Of a DNA stretch of 44,678 nucleotides, positions 16,517-24,628 are shown piece after piece (position 1 is the stretch's first letter; the number at the start of each line of letters is the position of its first letter). Below the pieces are notes generated by a model, which ran no database searches, was not told where the DNA came from, and was given only the letters and a program-made list of their open reading frames with translations. The position numbers and the translations under genes are program-made. The stretch lies in the NCBI GenBank assembly GCA_947649125.1, contig CANSQL010000020.1:1-44678 (forward strand), in the 5' to 3' direction. The stretch is from an uncultured Erysipelotrichaceae bacterium. GTDB taxonomy: Bacteria > Bacillota_I > Bacilli_A > Erysipelotrichales > Erysipelotrichaceae.

Positions 16517-16807
16517 CTAAATGATACCGAACTGCAGAATATTGCGTCTTTGGTCTTTGCTTATTTGAAACTGTTCCCCCGGTGCAGGAGGGAATAATAT
16601 ATCGTATAGCTCTAAAGATGCCCTGTACATGTTCTCACATGTGTTTAATAATTCTTCGATTGTGTCTAGTCCATAATGATGATTTAATTCTTTAAGTCTG
16701 TTTAAAATAGAAGAGATTTGTTCAATCTCTAAGGTGCACCGATATGATACTAAGCATTCCTCCAGCAGTCTTACGATGCTGAAAACTCTATCGCTTCGAA
16801 ATATCAT
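16517..16807 (-). CDS. Hypothetical small helical protein
   Basis: A 96-residue protein with no signal peptide or membrane helix. It is mostly predicted helical (SIVRLLEECLVSYRC, SILNRLKELNHHYGLDTIEELLNTCENMYRASLELYDILF) and ends with a polar tail. I do not recognise a family. The ATG at 16807 is chosen because GGGGGAGATACT stands before it; the longer frame would begin within that ribosome binding site. It is flanked by its own terminator and by the exporter genes on the same strand, so it seems to be a single-gene transcript. Confidence 0.5.
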   Translation of the reverse strand: MIFRSDRVFSIVRLLEECLVSYRCTLEIEQISSILNRLKELNHHYGLDTIEELLNTCENMYRASLELYDILFPPAPGEQFQISKDQRRNILQFGII

Positions 16808-16825
16808 AGTATCTCCCCCTTTCAC

Positions 16826-17140
16826 GTAAGCAAAATCATGAAAGTCTCCGAACAGTATCTGTCATTCCCAAATTTTAACATCATGACACTTGCATTGTAA
16901 TTTATAAAACGAAAAGGTTCAATGGAATAGGTGAATTTTTTTTTAATATCGGGGATTTTGTTCATAATAGAAAGACAAAAATGAAAAAGTGTTCTTCTGA
17001 GAACGGTGATTAAGAGGGGCGGAGTGGAACGATTCGATATCGATTGTTTTTATGGACTGATCATCCATCATCCTGTGCTTTGTAATTCCTGCAGCGTATG
17101 AAAAAGGAAAGAGGCGCCTCCCTCTTATGTTTTAAGGCAT
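16826..17140. other. Intergenic region with no recognised gene
   Basis: About 315 bases between the small hypothetical gene and the tRNA terminator. Only minor structure is seen: a palindrome TCGATATCGA (17034-17043) and a 6-base hairpin AAGAGG/CCTCTT (17109-17126). No ORF with a convincing ribosome binding site and no known RNA was recognised. Confidence 0.4.
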
Positions 17141-17171
17141 AAAAAAACACACATCTGAATCAATGTGTGTT
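17141..17171 (-). terminator. Terminator of the tRNA operon
   Basis: On the minus strand AACACACAT and ATGTGTGTT form a perfect 9-base stem (17163-17171 with 17146-17154) with an 8-base loop, followed by a T tract (the A run at 17141-17147). It lies 10 bases after the tRNA-Gly 3' end. Confidence 0.88.
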
Positions 17172-17181
17172 CATTTCTTAA

Positions 17182-17255
17182 TGGAGCGAGTGATGAGAAT
17201 CGAACTCACGTAGTCAGCTTGGAAGGCTGAAGTTCTACCATTGAACTACACTCGC
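17182..17255 (-). tRNA. tRNA-Gly (anticodon TCC)
   Basis: The minus strand reads GCGAGTG..., folds as a cloverleaf with anticodon loop CTTCCAA, and ends in an encoded CCA. It is the last gene of a six-tRNA operon. Confidence 0.93.
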
Positions 17256-17258
17256 ATT

Positions 17259-17334
17259 TGGTGACCCGTTGGCGATTCGAACGCCAGACCCTTTGATTAA
17301 AAGTCAAATGCTCTACCAACTGAGCTAACGGGTC
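17259..17334 (-). tRNA. tRNA-Lys (anticodon TTT)
   Basis: The minus strand starts GACCCGTTAGCTCAG, has anticodon loop CTTTTAA and the arm GTTCGAATC, and ends with encoded CCA. It is 3 bases from tRNA-Gly. Confidence 0.95.
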
Positions 17335-17350
17335 AGTTGGTTTAAAAAAC

Positions 17351-17426
17351 TGGCTGGGGTAACTGGATTCGAACCAGTGAGATGCCAGAGTCAAAGTCTG
17401 GTGCCTTACCACTTGGCTATACCCCA
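17351..17426 (-). tRNA. tRNA-Gln (anticodon TTG)
   Basis: The minus strand starts TGGGGTATAGCCAAG, the U-starting acceptor typical of bacterial tRNA-Gln, with anticodon loop CTTTGAC and encoded CCA. Confidence 0.95.
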
Positions 17427-17444
17427 ATGTCACAAATGATAAGA

Positions 17445-17528
17445 TGGTGGAGAGGGGCAGATTCGAACTGCCGAACCCTAAGGAGATGAGTTACAGTCAC
17501 CCGCGTTTAGCCACTTCGCTACCTCTCC
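17445..17528 (-). tRNA. tRNA-Tyr (anticodon GTA)
   Basis: The minus strand starts GGAGAGGTAGCGAAGTGG, has anticodon loop CTGTAAC and the long variable arm of class II bacterial tRNA-Tyr, and ends with encoded CCA. Confidence 0.94.
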
Positions 17529-17547
17529 ACATATTCTAATCAAAAAA

Positions 17548-17623
<76 letters not shown>

Positions 17624-17631
17624 ATAAAAAA

Positions 17632-17707
17632 TGGTGGAGGTTGAGGGACTCGAACCCCCGACCCTCTGCTTGTAAGGCAGACGCTCTCCCAACTGAGCTA
17701 AACCTCC
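17632..17707 (-). tRNA. tRNA-Val (anticodon TAC)
   Basis: The minus strand starts GGAGGTTTAGCTCAG, has anticodon loop CTTACAA and ends with encoded CCA. It is the first tRNA after the operon promoter. Confidence 0.95.
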
Positions 17708-17766
17708 AACTGGATATTTTGCTTTGATTCATAGCTGTTTTGTTCTATCAACCTCAGCGCCTTAAT

Positions 17767-17795
17767 ATAATACCATTTTAGATTTTATCTGTCAA
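17767..17795 (-). promoter_or_regulatory. Promoter of the tRNA operon
   Basis: On the minus strand a perfect TTGACA (17790-17795) and TATTAT (17767-17772) are separated by 17 bases, about 60 bases before tRNA-Val. Confidence 0.85.
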
Positions 17796-17823
17796 CGACT
17801 TTTTTTCTTTTTTTTCATAAACA

Positions 17824-17829
17824 TATAAT
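17824..17829 (+). promoter_or_regulatory. Possible -10 box of the leader upstream of rlmN
   Basis: A perfect TATAAT lies 15 bases before a short ORF with a ribosome-binding-like AGGTG. The matching -35 region is only a T tract, so the promoter is tentative. Confidence 0.35.
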
Positions 17830-17844
17830 TTTTGTAGGTGAAGA

Positions 17845-17892
17845 ATGAAAAAAGCCCTTGATAAAGCCCTTTACGGCATAATCGATGCTTAA
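17845..17892 (+). CDS. Possible 15-residue leader peptide upstream of rlmN
   Basis: A short ORF, MKKALDKALYGIIDA, follows TAGGTGAAGA, a fair ribosome binding site. Its stop codon lies inside the left arm of an inverted repeat (17884-17891/17926-17933). A second hairpin with a T tract follows, and then rlmN at 18058. The layout resembles a translated leader with an attenuator, but the peptide has no obvious run of regulatory codons. It could equally be a stand-alone small protein or chance. Confidence 0.3.
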   Translation: MKKALDKALYGIIDA

Positions 17893-17971
17893 AATTTTTT
17901 TATAAAAGGACATGTTTTCTGTTTATAAGCATCAAAAGCTTCAAAAATATTCAGAACCGATGAAGCCTTTT
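17884..17971 (+). terminator. Two adjacent hairpins, the second terminator-like
   Basis: GATGCTTA (17884-17891) pairs with TAAGCATC (17926-17933). Directly after it, GCTTCA (17938-17943) pairs with TGAAGC (17961-17966) and is followed by CTTTTCTAT. The second hairpin could end or attenuate transcription before rlmN. Confidence 0.4.
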
Positions 17972-18057
17972 CTATATATCTATGAATTTCTTATGATTTC
18001 CGTTTGAATTCTTTGTGTTGCCTGTTTGTTTATGGTAAAATAATATGCGGTGATATA

Positions 18058-19104
18058 ATGAAAAGCTTATACGATTTTAACTATGAACAAATACAGCAAT
18101 ATGCGTTAAGCAAAGGCTGGAAAAAATATCGCGGACATCAAATTTTTCAATGGCTGTATCGAAAACGAGTTACAAGCATTGATGATATGAGTGATCTGTC
18201 CAAAGAAACAAGAGAATTACTGAATCAGGAATTTATCATTTCACCGTTGAGCCTAAAGGATATTCAGATTGCGAAAGACGGTACGACGAAGTTTCTTTTT
18301 GAGCTTCATGACGGAGCCTTGATTGAAAGCGTATTGATGATCTTTGATTACGGAAACAGTGTTTGTGTTACGACACAGGTAGGCTGTAATATGGGCTGTG
18401 CCTTCTGTGCCAGCGGCTTGACTAAAAAACAACGTGATTTAACGAGCGGTGAAATCGTTGCGCAGATTATGTATGTGCAGGGATATTTGGATCAGCGTGA
18501 GGAACGGCTGTCTCATATCGTAGTAATGGGTACGGGAGAACCGTTTGACAATTACGAAGAAATGATGAACGCACTGGCGACTGTCAATCACGATCGCGGT
18601 CTTGGAATCGGCGCAAGGCATATCACGATATCAACGTGCGGCGTTGTACCGAAAATATATACTTTTGCGAAGGAGCATGTACAATATAATTTAGCGATAT
18701 CGCTTCATGCACCGAACGATGAGCTGCGCAATCAGCTGATGCCGATCAATCATGCGTATCCCTTGGCTGAATTATTTCAGGCAATTCATGCTTATTGTGA
18801 TGAAAACAACCGTCGCTTGACCTTTGAATATATATTATTAAAGGGAGTCAATGATACGAAGGTATGTGCCAAGCAGCTGGCAGAGCTTGTTAAGGGATTA
18901 AATGCTTATATTAATTTGATTCCTTATAATGCAGTTGATGAAAAAGGCTTTCAGGGAGTTAATCATGAGCATGCGATGATATTTTATGATATGCTGATGA
19001 AGCAGAATGTTCGCTGTACGATACGTAAGGAGCACGGCGGAGATATTGATGCGGCATGCGGTCAATTAAGAATCAAGCATTTGAAAAAGGAGGCACAACG
19101 ATGA
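18058..19104 (+). CDS. rlmN: Dual-specificity 23S rRNA/tRNA adenine-C2 methyltransferase RlmN
   Basis: RlmN methylates A2503 of 23S rRNA and A37 of some tRNAs by radical SAM chemistry. The 348-residue protein has the CxxxCxxC iron-sulfur motif as GCNMGCAFC (Cys110, 114, 117). The conserved segment VVMGTGEPFDNY is present, and ACGQL near the C-terminus (Cys334) matches the cysteine that carries the methyl group. The ATG at 18058 is chosen because GGTGAT stands just before it and the N-terminus then matches the family (KSLYDFNYEQIQQYA). Its stop overlaps prpC by 4 bases. This rlmN-prpC-pknB-rsgA-rpe-thiN order is common in Firmicutes. Confidence 0.95.
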   Translation: MKSLYDFNYEQIQQYALSKGWKKYRGHQIFQWLYRKRVTSIDDMSDLSKETRELLNQEFIISPLSLKDIQIAKDGTTKFLFELHDGALIESVLMIFDYGNSVCVTTQVGCNMGCAFCASGLTKKQRDLTSGEIVAQIMYVQGYLDQREERLSHIVVMGTGEPFDNYEEMMNALATVNHDRGLGIGARHITISTCGVVPKIYTFAKEHVQYNLAISLHAPNDELRNQLMPINHAYPLAELFQAIHAYCDENNRRLTFEYILLKGVNDTKVCAKQLAELVKGLNAYINLIPYNAVDEKGFQGVNHEHAMIFYDMLMKQNVRCTIRKEHGGDIDAACGQLRIKHLKKEAQR

Positions 19105-19850
19105 TAAAGGCATTCGGCGCAAGTGATATAGGATTACATCGAAAACAAAATCAAGACAGCTATTTGATTGTGGAAAACGAAGCGAAGGACTTATTGGCGG
19201 TCGTATGTGACGGAATCGGCGGCGGCTTGGCAGGAGATGTTGCTTCTCATATGGCAGTGGCGCATATGAAGGAACGCTTTATCCGTAAACAGAGCTTCCA
19301 TGATGATTTAGATGTCAAGCATTGGCTGAAAACGATTATTCAAGAGGCCAACGATCTTATTTTTATGCAGTCCGCAAAATCAATGGATCAAAAGGGCATG
19401 GGAACGACCTGCGTCGGCGTGATCTACGCGAATCAACAGACGTATATTTTCAATGTCGGAGATTCCCGCATTTACAGTATTTATGATGATGAATTGATCT
19501 GTTTGACAGAGGATCACTCCTTTGTCCGCGATTTATTAAAGGCCGGCGAGATTACCGAGGAGGAAGCCAAGCATCATCCTAATCGCAATATGCTTACCAA
19601 TGCTTTAGGGATTTGGGATCATGTTAAAATCGATATTAATAAAATAAAAGAAGGCTATCATTACTTATTGATTTGCAGCGACGGACTTCACGGATATGTG
19701 AAGGAGGAGGAAATCTTTCACATCATCAATAAGGAAAAGGATGTAAGACATATCGTTCATGAGCTTATCAATGCATCAAAAAGTGCCGGCGGCTATGACA
19801 ATGTGAGTGTTATCATACTGGTACATGAGGAGGGTGATTCTCATGAATAA
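19101..19850 (+). CDS. prpC: PP2C-family protein serine/threonine phosphatase
   Basis: The 249-residue metal-dependent phosphatase removes phosphates placed by the neighbouring PknB kinase. The family motifs are present: SDIGLHRKQNQDSYL (metal Asp), VVCDGIGGGLAGD, GMGTTCVGVIY, NVGDSRIYSI, LTEDHSFV, LLICSDGL and a final GGYDNVSVIIL. The ATG at 19101 has the strong site AAGGAGG. It overlaps rlmN by 4 bases and pknB by 8 bases, so the phosphatase and kinase are made together. The protein is soluble and cytoplasmic. The names Stp or PrpC are both in use for this orthologue. Confidence 0.94.
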   Translation: MIKAFGASDIGLHRKQNQDSYLIVENEAKDLLAVVCDGIGGGLAGDVASHMAVAHMKERFIRKQSFHDDLDVKHWLKTIIQEANDLIFMQSAKSMDQKGMGTTCVGVIYANQQTYIFNVGDSRIYSIYDDELICLTEDHSFVRDLLKAGEITEEEAKHHPNRNMLTNALGIWDHVKIDINKIKEGYHYLLICSDGLHGYVKEEEIFHIINKEKDVRHIVHELINASKSAGGYDNVSVIILVHEEGDSHE

Positions 19851-21549
19851 GATGATATCCGATCGTTATATGATCGTAACCTCACTCGGTGAGGGCGGAA
19901 TGGCTGATGTGTACTTGGCGATCGATACGATTCTGAATCGTGAGGTTGCGATAAAAATATTAAGAGGAGAGCTTTCAAGCGACCCGGTAACGCTGCTTCG
20001 TTTTCAGCGTGAGGCCAATGCGGCCAGTAAGCTGAATCATCCTAATGTCGTTGATGTATATGATGTCGGGGAAAGCGAAGGCAGACATTTTATCGTAATG
20101 GAATATGTAAGAGGCAGAACCTTAAAACAATTGATTTCACAGCGCGGAGCATTGGATAAAAAAGAGGCTGTCGATATTATGATGCAGCTGACCTCGGCGG
20201 TTCAGCATGCCCATGAAAATCATATTATTCACAGAGATATCAAGCCGCAGAATGTGCTTGTAAAGGATGACGGTACGGTAAAGATCACCGATTTCGGAAT
20301 TGCTTTGGCTCATGATGCCGTACAGTTGACACAAAATGATGCGGTACTGGGAAGTGCGCATTATCTTGCGCCGGAAACGACAAGAGGCGAGCCGGCAACG
20401 AATCAAATCGATATTTATGCACTGGGCATTGTATTTTATGAGCTGTTGAGCGGCAGTGTACCGTTCAAGGGCGAAAATCCGGTACAAATTGCGATGAAGC
20501 ATTTGCGTGAGGATGTACCTAATATCAAAGATTTTAACCCGACCTTGCCGCAATCAATTGAAAATATCATTATCAAGGCAACGGTAAAAAATCGTAAGCT
20601 GCGTTATCAATCGGCACAAGAGATGCTGGAGGATTTGAAGTGCTGCTTATTACCTGAGTATGCCGATGTTGAAAAGCTTGTTTTTTCCGACTTGGAATCA
20701 CAGCCGACGGTAAATGTGCGTGAGCGTGCTGTCACCGCAGAGAATAACGGACAAAAGGCAGAGGTGGTAGAGGAAATCGTTGAGCCGAAAAAGAACGGTT
20801 CAAAGAAAGGACTGTGGATAACGACAGGTGTTGTTGTCACAGCCGTGATTACGATAATAACGCTTTATTTCAGCGGGGCATTGGGATTCTTTTCCTTCGA
20901 TCCGATGATTAAAATCCCCGAAATCAACGATTTGACAAAAGAGGAAGCGCTGCAGAAGCTGCTGGAAGCTGGATTTCAAGAGAGTGATATTACCTTCAAT
21001 GAGGAGCTAAGTGAGGATACGGAAACGGGACATGTGTTTGACTGCGATCCTAAGGAAGGCAGTGAATCCAAACGAAGTGCCGGTATTCAAGTGTCGGTTT
21101 CAAAAGGAAACTTTTATATATTGCCGGATTTCAAGGGTAAAACGCTTGAAGAGGCAGAGGCGGAGCTGAAAAAGGCATTGCCGTTAGCGGTGATTTCGGT
21201 GGAAACGATTCCGACCGCAGGAAAAAAAGCCGGAATCATTTTAGAACAGAGCGGCCCGACGATCGGTGATAAGCTTTCTCCCGAAAAAGAGATAACCGTT
21301 TTCCTTAAGGTGGCCAAGGCACCGAGCCTTACGATACCTGATGTCATCGGAGAGGATGTACAAACAGCCAAGGAGCATTTAGAATCCTACGGCGTTTATG
21401 TGGTGCTGTATCAACGTCCGACCGTCGGTATGAGCGAGGAAGAAATCGCTGCTTTGGAAACGGGGGTCGTTGTTGAGGTAGACCCGCCGAAGGGGACTGA
21501 ATATCAGCAGGACGGCTCCAGTAACTGGATCACGCTGTATTATTATTGA
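19843..21549 (+). CDS. pknB: PASTA-domain serine/threonine protein kinase
   Basis: The 568-residue kinase senses muropeptides or lipid II outside and phosphorylates division and wall-synthesis proteins inside. The kinase domain (about 1-270) has the glycine loop LGEGGMADVY (15-24), Lys38 in AIKIL, HRDIKPQN with Asp132 and DFG at 150-152. A juxtamembrane linker leads to one transmembrane helix (about 323-345). Outside are three PASTA repeats (about 355-422, 423-492, 493-568); the last ends in YYY. GAGGAGGG precedes the ATG at 19843; the open frame further upstream overlaps prpC. The count of PASTA units is from visible strand patterns. Confidence 0.95.
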   Translation: MNKMISDRYMIVTSLGEGGMADVYLAIDTILNREVAIKILRGELSSDPVTLLRFQREANAASKLNHPNVVDVYDVGESEGRHFIVMEYVRGRTLKQLISQRGALDKKEAVDIMMQLTSAVQHAHENHIIHRDIKPQNVLVKDDGTVKITDFGIALAHDAVQLTQNDAVLGSAHYLAPETTRGEPATNQIDIYALGIVFYELLSGSVPFKGENPVQIAMKHLREDVPNIKDFNPTLPQSIENIIIKATVKNRKLRYQSAQEMLEDLKCCLLPEYADVEKLVFSDLESQPTVNVRERAVTAENNGQKAEVVEEIVEPKKNGSKKGLWITTGVVVTAVITIITLYFSGALGFFSFDPMIKIPEINDLTKEEALQKLLEAGFQESDITFNEELSEDTETGHVFDCDPKEGSESKRSAGIQVSVSKGNFYILPDFKGKTLEEAEAELKKALPLAVISVETIPTAGKKAGIILEQSGPTIGDKLSPEKEITVFLKVAKAPSLTIPDVIGEDVQTAKEHLESYGVYVVLYQRPTVGMSEEEIAALETGVVVEVDPPKGTEYQQDGSSNWITLYYY

Positions 21550-21550
21550 T

Positions 21551-22414
21551 ATGGAAACGGGACGTATTATAAAAATCATCTCAAATCAATATTTGGTGTT
21601 ATGCGGAAATATCAAATATTCCTGTATTGCGATGGGAAAGCTTCGTAAAGGAAAATCACCGATCGTCGGTGATTTGGTTGAGATTGAGCATTTTGACAAA
21701 CAAAGCGGAATTCAAAAAATCTTACCGCGAGCCAATGAACTGCGCCGGCCGCCGGTAGCCAATGTCGATCAGGCAATCATTGTGATGTCCTGTAAAGACC
21801 CTGATTTTTCTGCGACCTTGATCGATCGCTTGCTGTTTCAAATCGTTTATCACGGAATTACACCGATCTTATGCGTAACCAAAACAGATTTGATTACGGA
21901 AAGCGATCCTATCTATGAGACAATCAAGCGTTACCAAGACAGCGGATATCAGGTCTTTACAAGCAGCAACAAGGAAGCAAACAAGGATTTGATCGCGTGC
22001 TTAAAGGATAAGATTACCGTTCTTACCGGGCAAAGCGGTGCCGGTAAAAGCTCATTGTTAAATCGTATCGATCCAAGCTTCCACCTGCAGACGCAGGAAA
22101 TTTCCAAAGCGTTGGGCAGAGGCAAGCATACCACAAGACATTGTGAACTGCATGAAATTGCCGAAGGTTGGGTCGCAGATACACCGGGTTTTTCGGCAAT
22201 GGATTTCACCTATATGGATATTGCGAAGCTTTCTGATGCGATACCGGATTTTAAGCCTTATCTCAATCATTGTCGATTTCGTGATTGTATCCATCTTAAC
22301 GAGCCTGATTGCGCAATACGTGATGCAGCAGCGAACGGGACATTGCCGAAGGAGCGATATGCGCATTATCAAGAAGTCGTCGCAATGATACAACAGGCAA
22401 AAAGGCGCAGATAA
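21551..22414 (+). CDS. rsgA: Small ribosomal subunit biogenesis GTPase RsgA
   Basis: RsgA is a circularly permuted GTPase that tests late 30S maturation. The 287-residue protein has an OB-fold N-terminus. It is followed by G4 TKTD (110-113), G1 GQSGAGKS (160-167) and G3 DTPG (210-213) in the permuted order. It ends with the zinc knuckle residues Cys241, Cys246, His248 and Cys254. The start lies 1 base after the pknB stop and no ribosome binding site is visible, so its translation should depend on coupling to pknB. Confidence 0.95.
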   Translation: METGRIIKIISNQYLVLCGNIKYSCIAMGKLRKGKSPIVGDLVEIEHFDKQSGIQKILPRANELRRPPVANVDQAIIVMSCKDPDFSATLIDRLLFQIVYHGITPILCVTKTDLITESDPIYETIKRYQDSGYQVFTSSNKEANKDLIACLKDKITVLTGQSGAGKSSLLNRIDPSFHLQTQEISKALGRGKHTTRHCELHEIAEGWVADTPGFSAMDFTYMDIAKLSDAIPDFKPYLNHCRFRDCIHLNEPDCAIRDAAANGTLPKERYAHYQEVVAMIQQAKRRR

Positions 22415-22442
22415 GTGTATTTTATATAAATAGGAGGCTGTT

Positions 22443-23096
22443 ATGCAGGAATTAATTATATCACCGTCGGTGTTATCCTTAGATTATGCCGATATGAACG
22501 GACAAATAGAACAGTTGCGTGCCAGTCGTGCAAAATGGCTTCATTTTGATGTGATGGACGGTCATTTTGTGCCGAATCTGACCTTTGGTCCTGATTTATT
22601 GAAGGGTTTCAAAAAGGCCAGCGGTTTGATTATGGATGTGCATTTGATGGTGTCTGCTCCATCGACGGTTGCTGAATGGTTTATTGCGGCAGGTGCTGAT
22701 ATCATAACATTTCATTTAGAGGCGTGTGATAGCATTGAGGCATGCCTGAAGCTTTGTGATGAAATTCGTGCACAGGGGAAACAGGTCGGTGTCAGTGTAA
22801 AACCGAAAACACCGGTCACAGAGCTGCTTCCGTATTTGGAGCGAATGGATTTGGTGCTTGTAATGAGCGTAGAGCCTGGCTTCGGCGGTCAATCATTTAT
22901 GGCCGATATGCTGGATAAGGTTCAAATACTGCGCAAGGAAATCGAAACAAAAAAGCTCACTACCCGCATCCAAATTGACGGCGGAATCAATCAGGAAACA
23001 GGCAGGCTTGCAGTTGCGGCAGGCTGTGATACGCTAGTGGCAGGAAGCTATGTATTTCGTTCCGATATCGTAAAGGCAGTCGATTCTTTATTATGA
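22443..23096 (+). CDS. rpe: Ribulose-phosphate 3-epimerase
   Basis: This pentose phosphate enzyme interconverts ribulose-5-phosphate and xylulose-5-phosphate. The 217-residue TIM-barrel protein shows the family segments ISPSVLSLDYADM, LHFDVMDGHFVPNLTFGP (metal His and Asp), DVHLMV, VMSVEPGFGGQSFM and IQIDGGINQETG. A strong AGGAGG lies before the ATG. It overlaps thiN by 4 bases. Its place after rsgA is conserved in many Firmicutes. Confidence 0.95.
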   Translation: MQELIISPSVLSLDYADMNGQIEQLRASRAKWLHFDVMDGHFVPNLTFGPDLLKGFKKASGLIMDVHLMVSAPSTVAEWFIAAGADIITFHLEACDSIEACLKLCDEIRAQGKQVGVSVKPKTPVTELLPYLERMDLVLVMSVEPGFGGQSFMADMLDKVQILRKEIETKKLTTRIQIDGGINQETGRLAVAAGCDTLVAGSYVFRSDIVKAVDSLL

Positions 23097-23713
23097 CAAA
23101 AAAAATAATGTTGACAGCGGCAATGAGTCAAAATATTCCGAGGCTTTCCGATTGTGATTATGTCGGTATTGACAAGGGCGCATTGACAGCGATTCGTGCA
23201 CAAATTCCGCTGATTTGTGCAATCGGTGATTTTGATTCTGTCACAGAAGCAGAAAAAGCGGAAATTGCGGCGCAATGCCCGATCGAAACGCTGCCTAGGC
23301 ACAAGGATGAAACTGACAGCGAAAAGGGGATTTTGTATGCGCTTGAGCATGGTTATGATGAAATTATCTTATACGGCGGTTTGGGCGGACGTATCGATCA
23401 TACAACAGCGAATCTGTATCTTTTGATGTATCGCAATTTACCGCTGACGCTTATGGATGAGCATCATTGTATTAAAAGATTGAAAAAGGGCAGCTATCAA
23501 ATTCCTAAGCTGTTTACCTATTTATCTTTTCTGGCGCTTGAAAAAACAGTAATCAGTGAAGCAGGTGTTGTATATCCTTTAAACAGGCGTATGATTACCC
23601 CAAAGGATATTTATCCGATTTCGAATGAAATTATCGGTGATTATGCAGAAATAACGATTCATGAGGGAAGTGTCATCATGTTTCAATGTGAGGATGCGAA
23701 CTGCTTGAAATAG
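23093..23713 (+). CDS. thiN: Thiamine pyrophosphokinase
   Basis: The enzyme transfers pyrophosphate from ATP to thiamine to make the cofactor TPP. The 206-residue protein has the family segments AIGDFDSV, RHKDETDSEKGI (active-site Asp and Glu) and YGGLGGRIDHTTANL. A C-terminal beta domain follows that would complete the thiamine pocket. It is the last gene of the rlmN operon and overlaps rpe by 4 bases. A long 3' region and a weak terminator follow. Confidence 0.92.
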   Translation: MTKKIMLTAAMSQNIPRLSDCDYVGIDKGALTAIRAQIPLICAIGDFDSVTEAEKAEIAAQCPIETLPRHKDETDSEKGILYALEHGYDEIILYGGLGGRIDHTTANLYLLMYRNLPLTLMDEHHCIKRLKKGSYQIPKLFTYLSFLALEKTVISEAGVVYPLNRRMITPKDIYPISNEIIGDYAEITIHEGSVIMFQCEDANCLK

Positions 23714-23855
23714 GATACACAGTTTGCTTATTATACTTTCTTTTATTGAGGAATTCGGTTGGATTCATCAGTAGCTTGTCAGGAGTTTATTTAAAAAGCA
23801 ATCAAAAAGAATGAATGAAAAAGTAAATCTTAAAATAACAGACAAGCTGTAAACG

Positions 23856-23876
23856 GGATTTTAAAATCCTTTTTTT
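23856..23876 (+). terminator. Probable terminator of the rlmN-thiN operon
   Basis: The palindrome GGATTTTAAAATCC (23856-23869) is followed by a T tract. The stem is AT-rich, so it may be weak. An additional 8-base inverted repeat AGCTTGTC (23773-23780)/GACAAGCT (23841-23848) lies upstream in the same 3' region. Confidence 0.5.
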
Positions 23877-23903
23877 ATTATCAGTTTAACGCTTGAAGCA
23901 AAG

Positions 23904-23926
23904 AAAAAAACAGGGATACCCTGTTT
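23904..23926 (-). terminator. Terminator of rpmB
   Basis: On the minus strand AAACAGGG and CCCTGTTT form an 8-base stem with a 3-base loop, followed by a long T tract, 10 bases after the rpmB stop. Confidence 0.85.
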
Positions 23927-23935
23927 CAGTTTGCA

Positions 23936-24127
23936 TTAGATTGCATTTTTTGCTTTCAGTGTTTTTAATGCACGAGCACTGATACGCAGCGTTTGAGGCT
24001 TGCCGTCAACGACAACTTTCACCTTCTGTAAATTGACATTCCATTTACGACGATTTGCACGCATTGAGTGAGAACGTCTGTTACCGGATAAAGGTCCCTT
24101 ACCTGTAATTGCACAGACTTTAGACAT
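23936..24127 (-). CDS. rpmB: 50S ribosomal protein L28
   Basis: This 63-residue basic protein matches bacterial L28: [20 protein letters not shown] at the start, [12 protein letters not shown] in the centre and [11 protein letters not shown] at the end. Cys5 stands in the usual CxxxGK context, but there is no second CxxC pair, so this is the zinc-independent type. The start at 24127 is chosen because AAAGGAGG lies before it; the longer GTG frame has no support. It is transcribed alone and convergent to the rlmN operon, as in many Firmicutes. Confidence 0.96.
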   Translation of the reverse strand: MSKVCAITGKGPLSGNRRSHSMRANRRKWNVNLQKVKVVVDGKPQTLRISARALKTLKAKNAI

Positions 24128-24172
24128 ATCGTATACCTCCTTTATAATCTTGAAAAGCACATTTGCCTATAT

Positions 24173-24201
24173 ATGATAGCATTTCTTTTATGAAATTACA
24201 A
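24173..24201 (-). promoter_or_regulatory. Promoter of rpmB
   Basis: On the minus strand TTGTAA (24196-24201) and TATCAT (24173-24178) are separated by 17 bases, about 45 bases before the rpmB start. Confidence 0.7.
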
Positions 24202-24557
24202 GAAAAAGTTTTAAAACAATCGCAAAGAGTGACGAAACGGTAACAGAAAGCCTGATATAAACGCTACAAAGAGTCTTTATTGGGTATGATTTGAGTTAAT
24301 GACATCATCTTTACCAAGTTAATAAAAATCGGATTTACTGATATACAAGGCTGTTATGCATCAGCATATACTATGGTAGAAGCAGGATTATTTTATTCGA
24401 TATATTAAGCATTATCGTAATATCAATAACATCGCTTAATAAGCGATTAACGGCTTTCATTAAAATAAATCGCTGTATTTTTTTACAGTTGAAATAGAAT
24501 TTATACTATCGCGCATAAAATAAGCAGAATGTAAATACTGGGAATGAGTATTATAAA
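24202..24557. other. AT-rich intergenic region between rpmB and the glucosaminidase gene
   Basis: About 355 bases with no ORF that has a ribosome binding site. A small palindrome CGCTTAATAAGCG lies near 24435. Nothing else is recognised. Confidence 0.4.
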
Positions 24558-24586
24558 TTGCATTTTTCGATAATGTGGGTTATAAT
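24558..24586 (+). promoter_or_regulatory. Promoter of the dockerin glucosaminidase operon
   Basis: TTGCAT (24558-24563) and a perfect TATAAT (24581-24586) are separated by 17 bases, about 40 bases before the start codon. Confidence 0.7.
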
Positions 24587-24628
24587 GATAGATGTATCTG
24601 AAAAGAAATAAAGATAAGAGGGATCGCT

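Noticed and set aside
17034-17126. Possible small RNA between the hypothetical gene and the tRNAs
   Set aside because: Only a short palindrome and a 6-base hairpin are seen; there is no promoter or terminator pair that defines a transcript.
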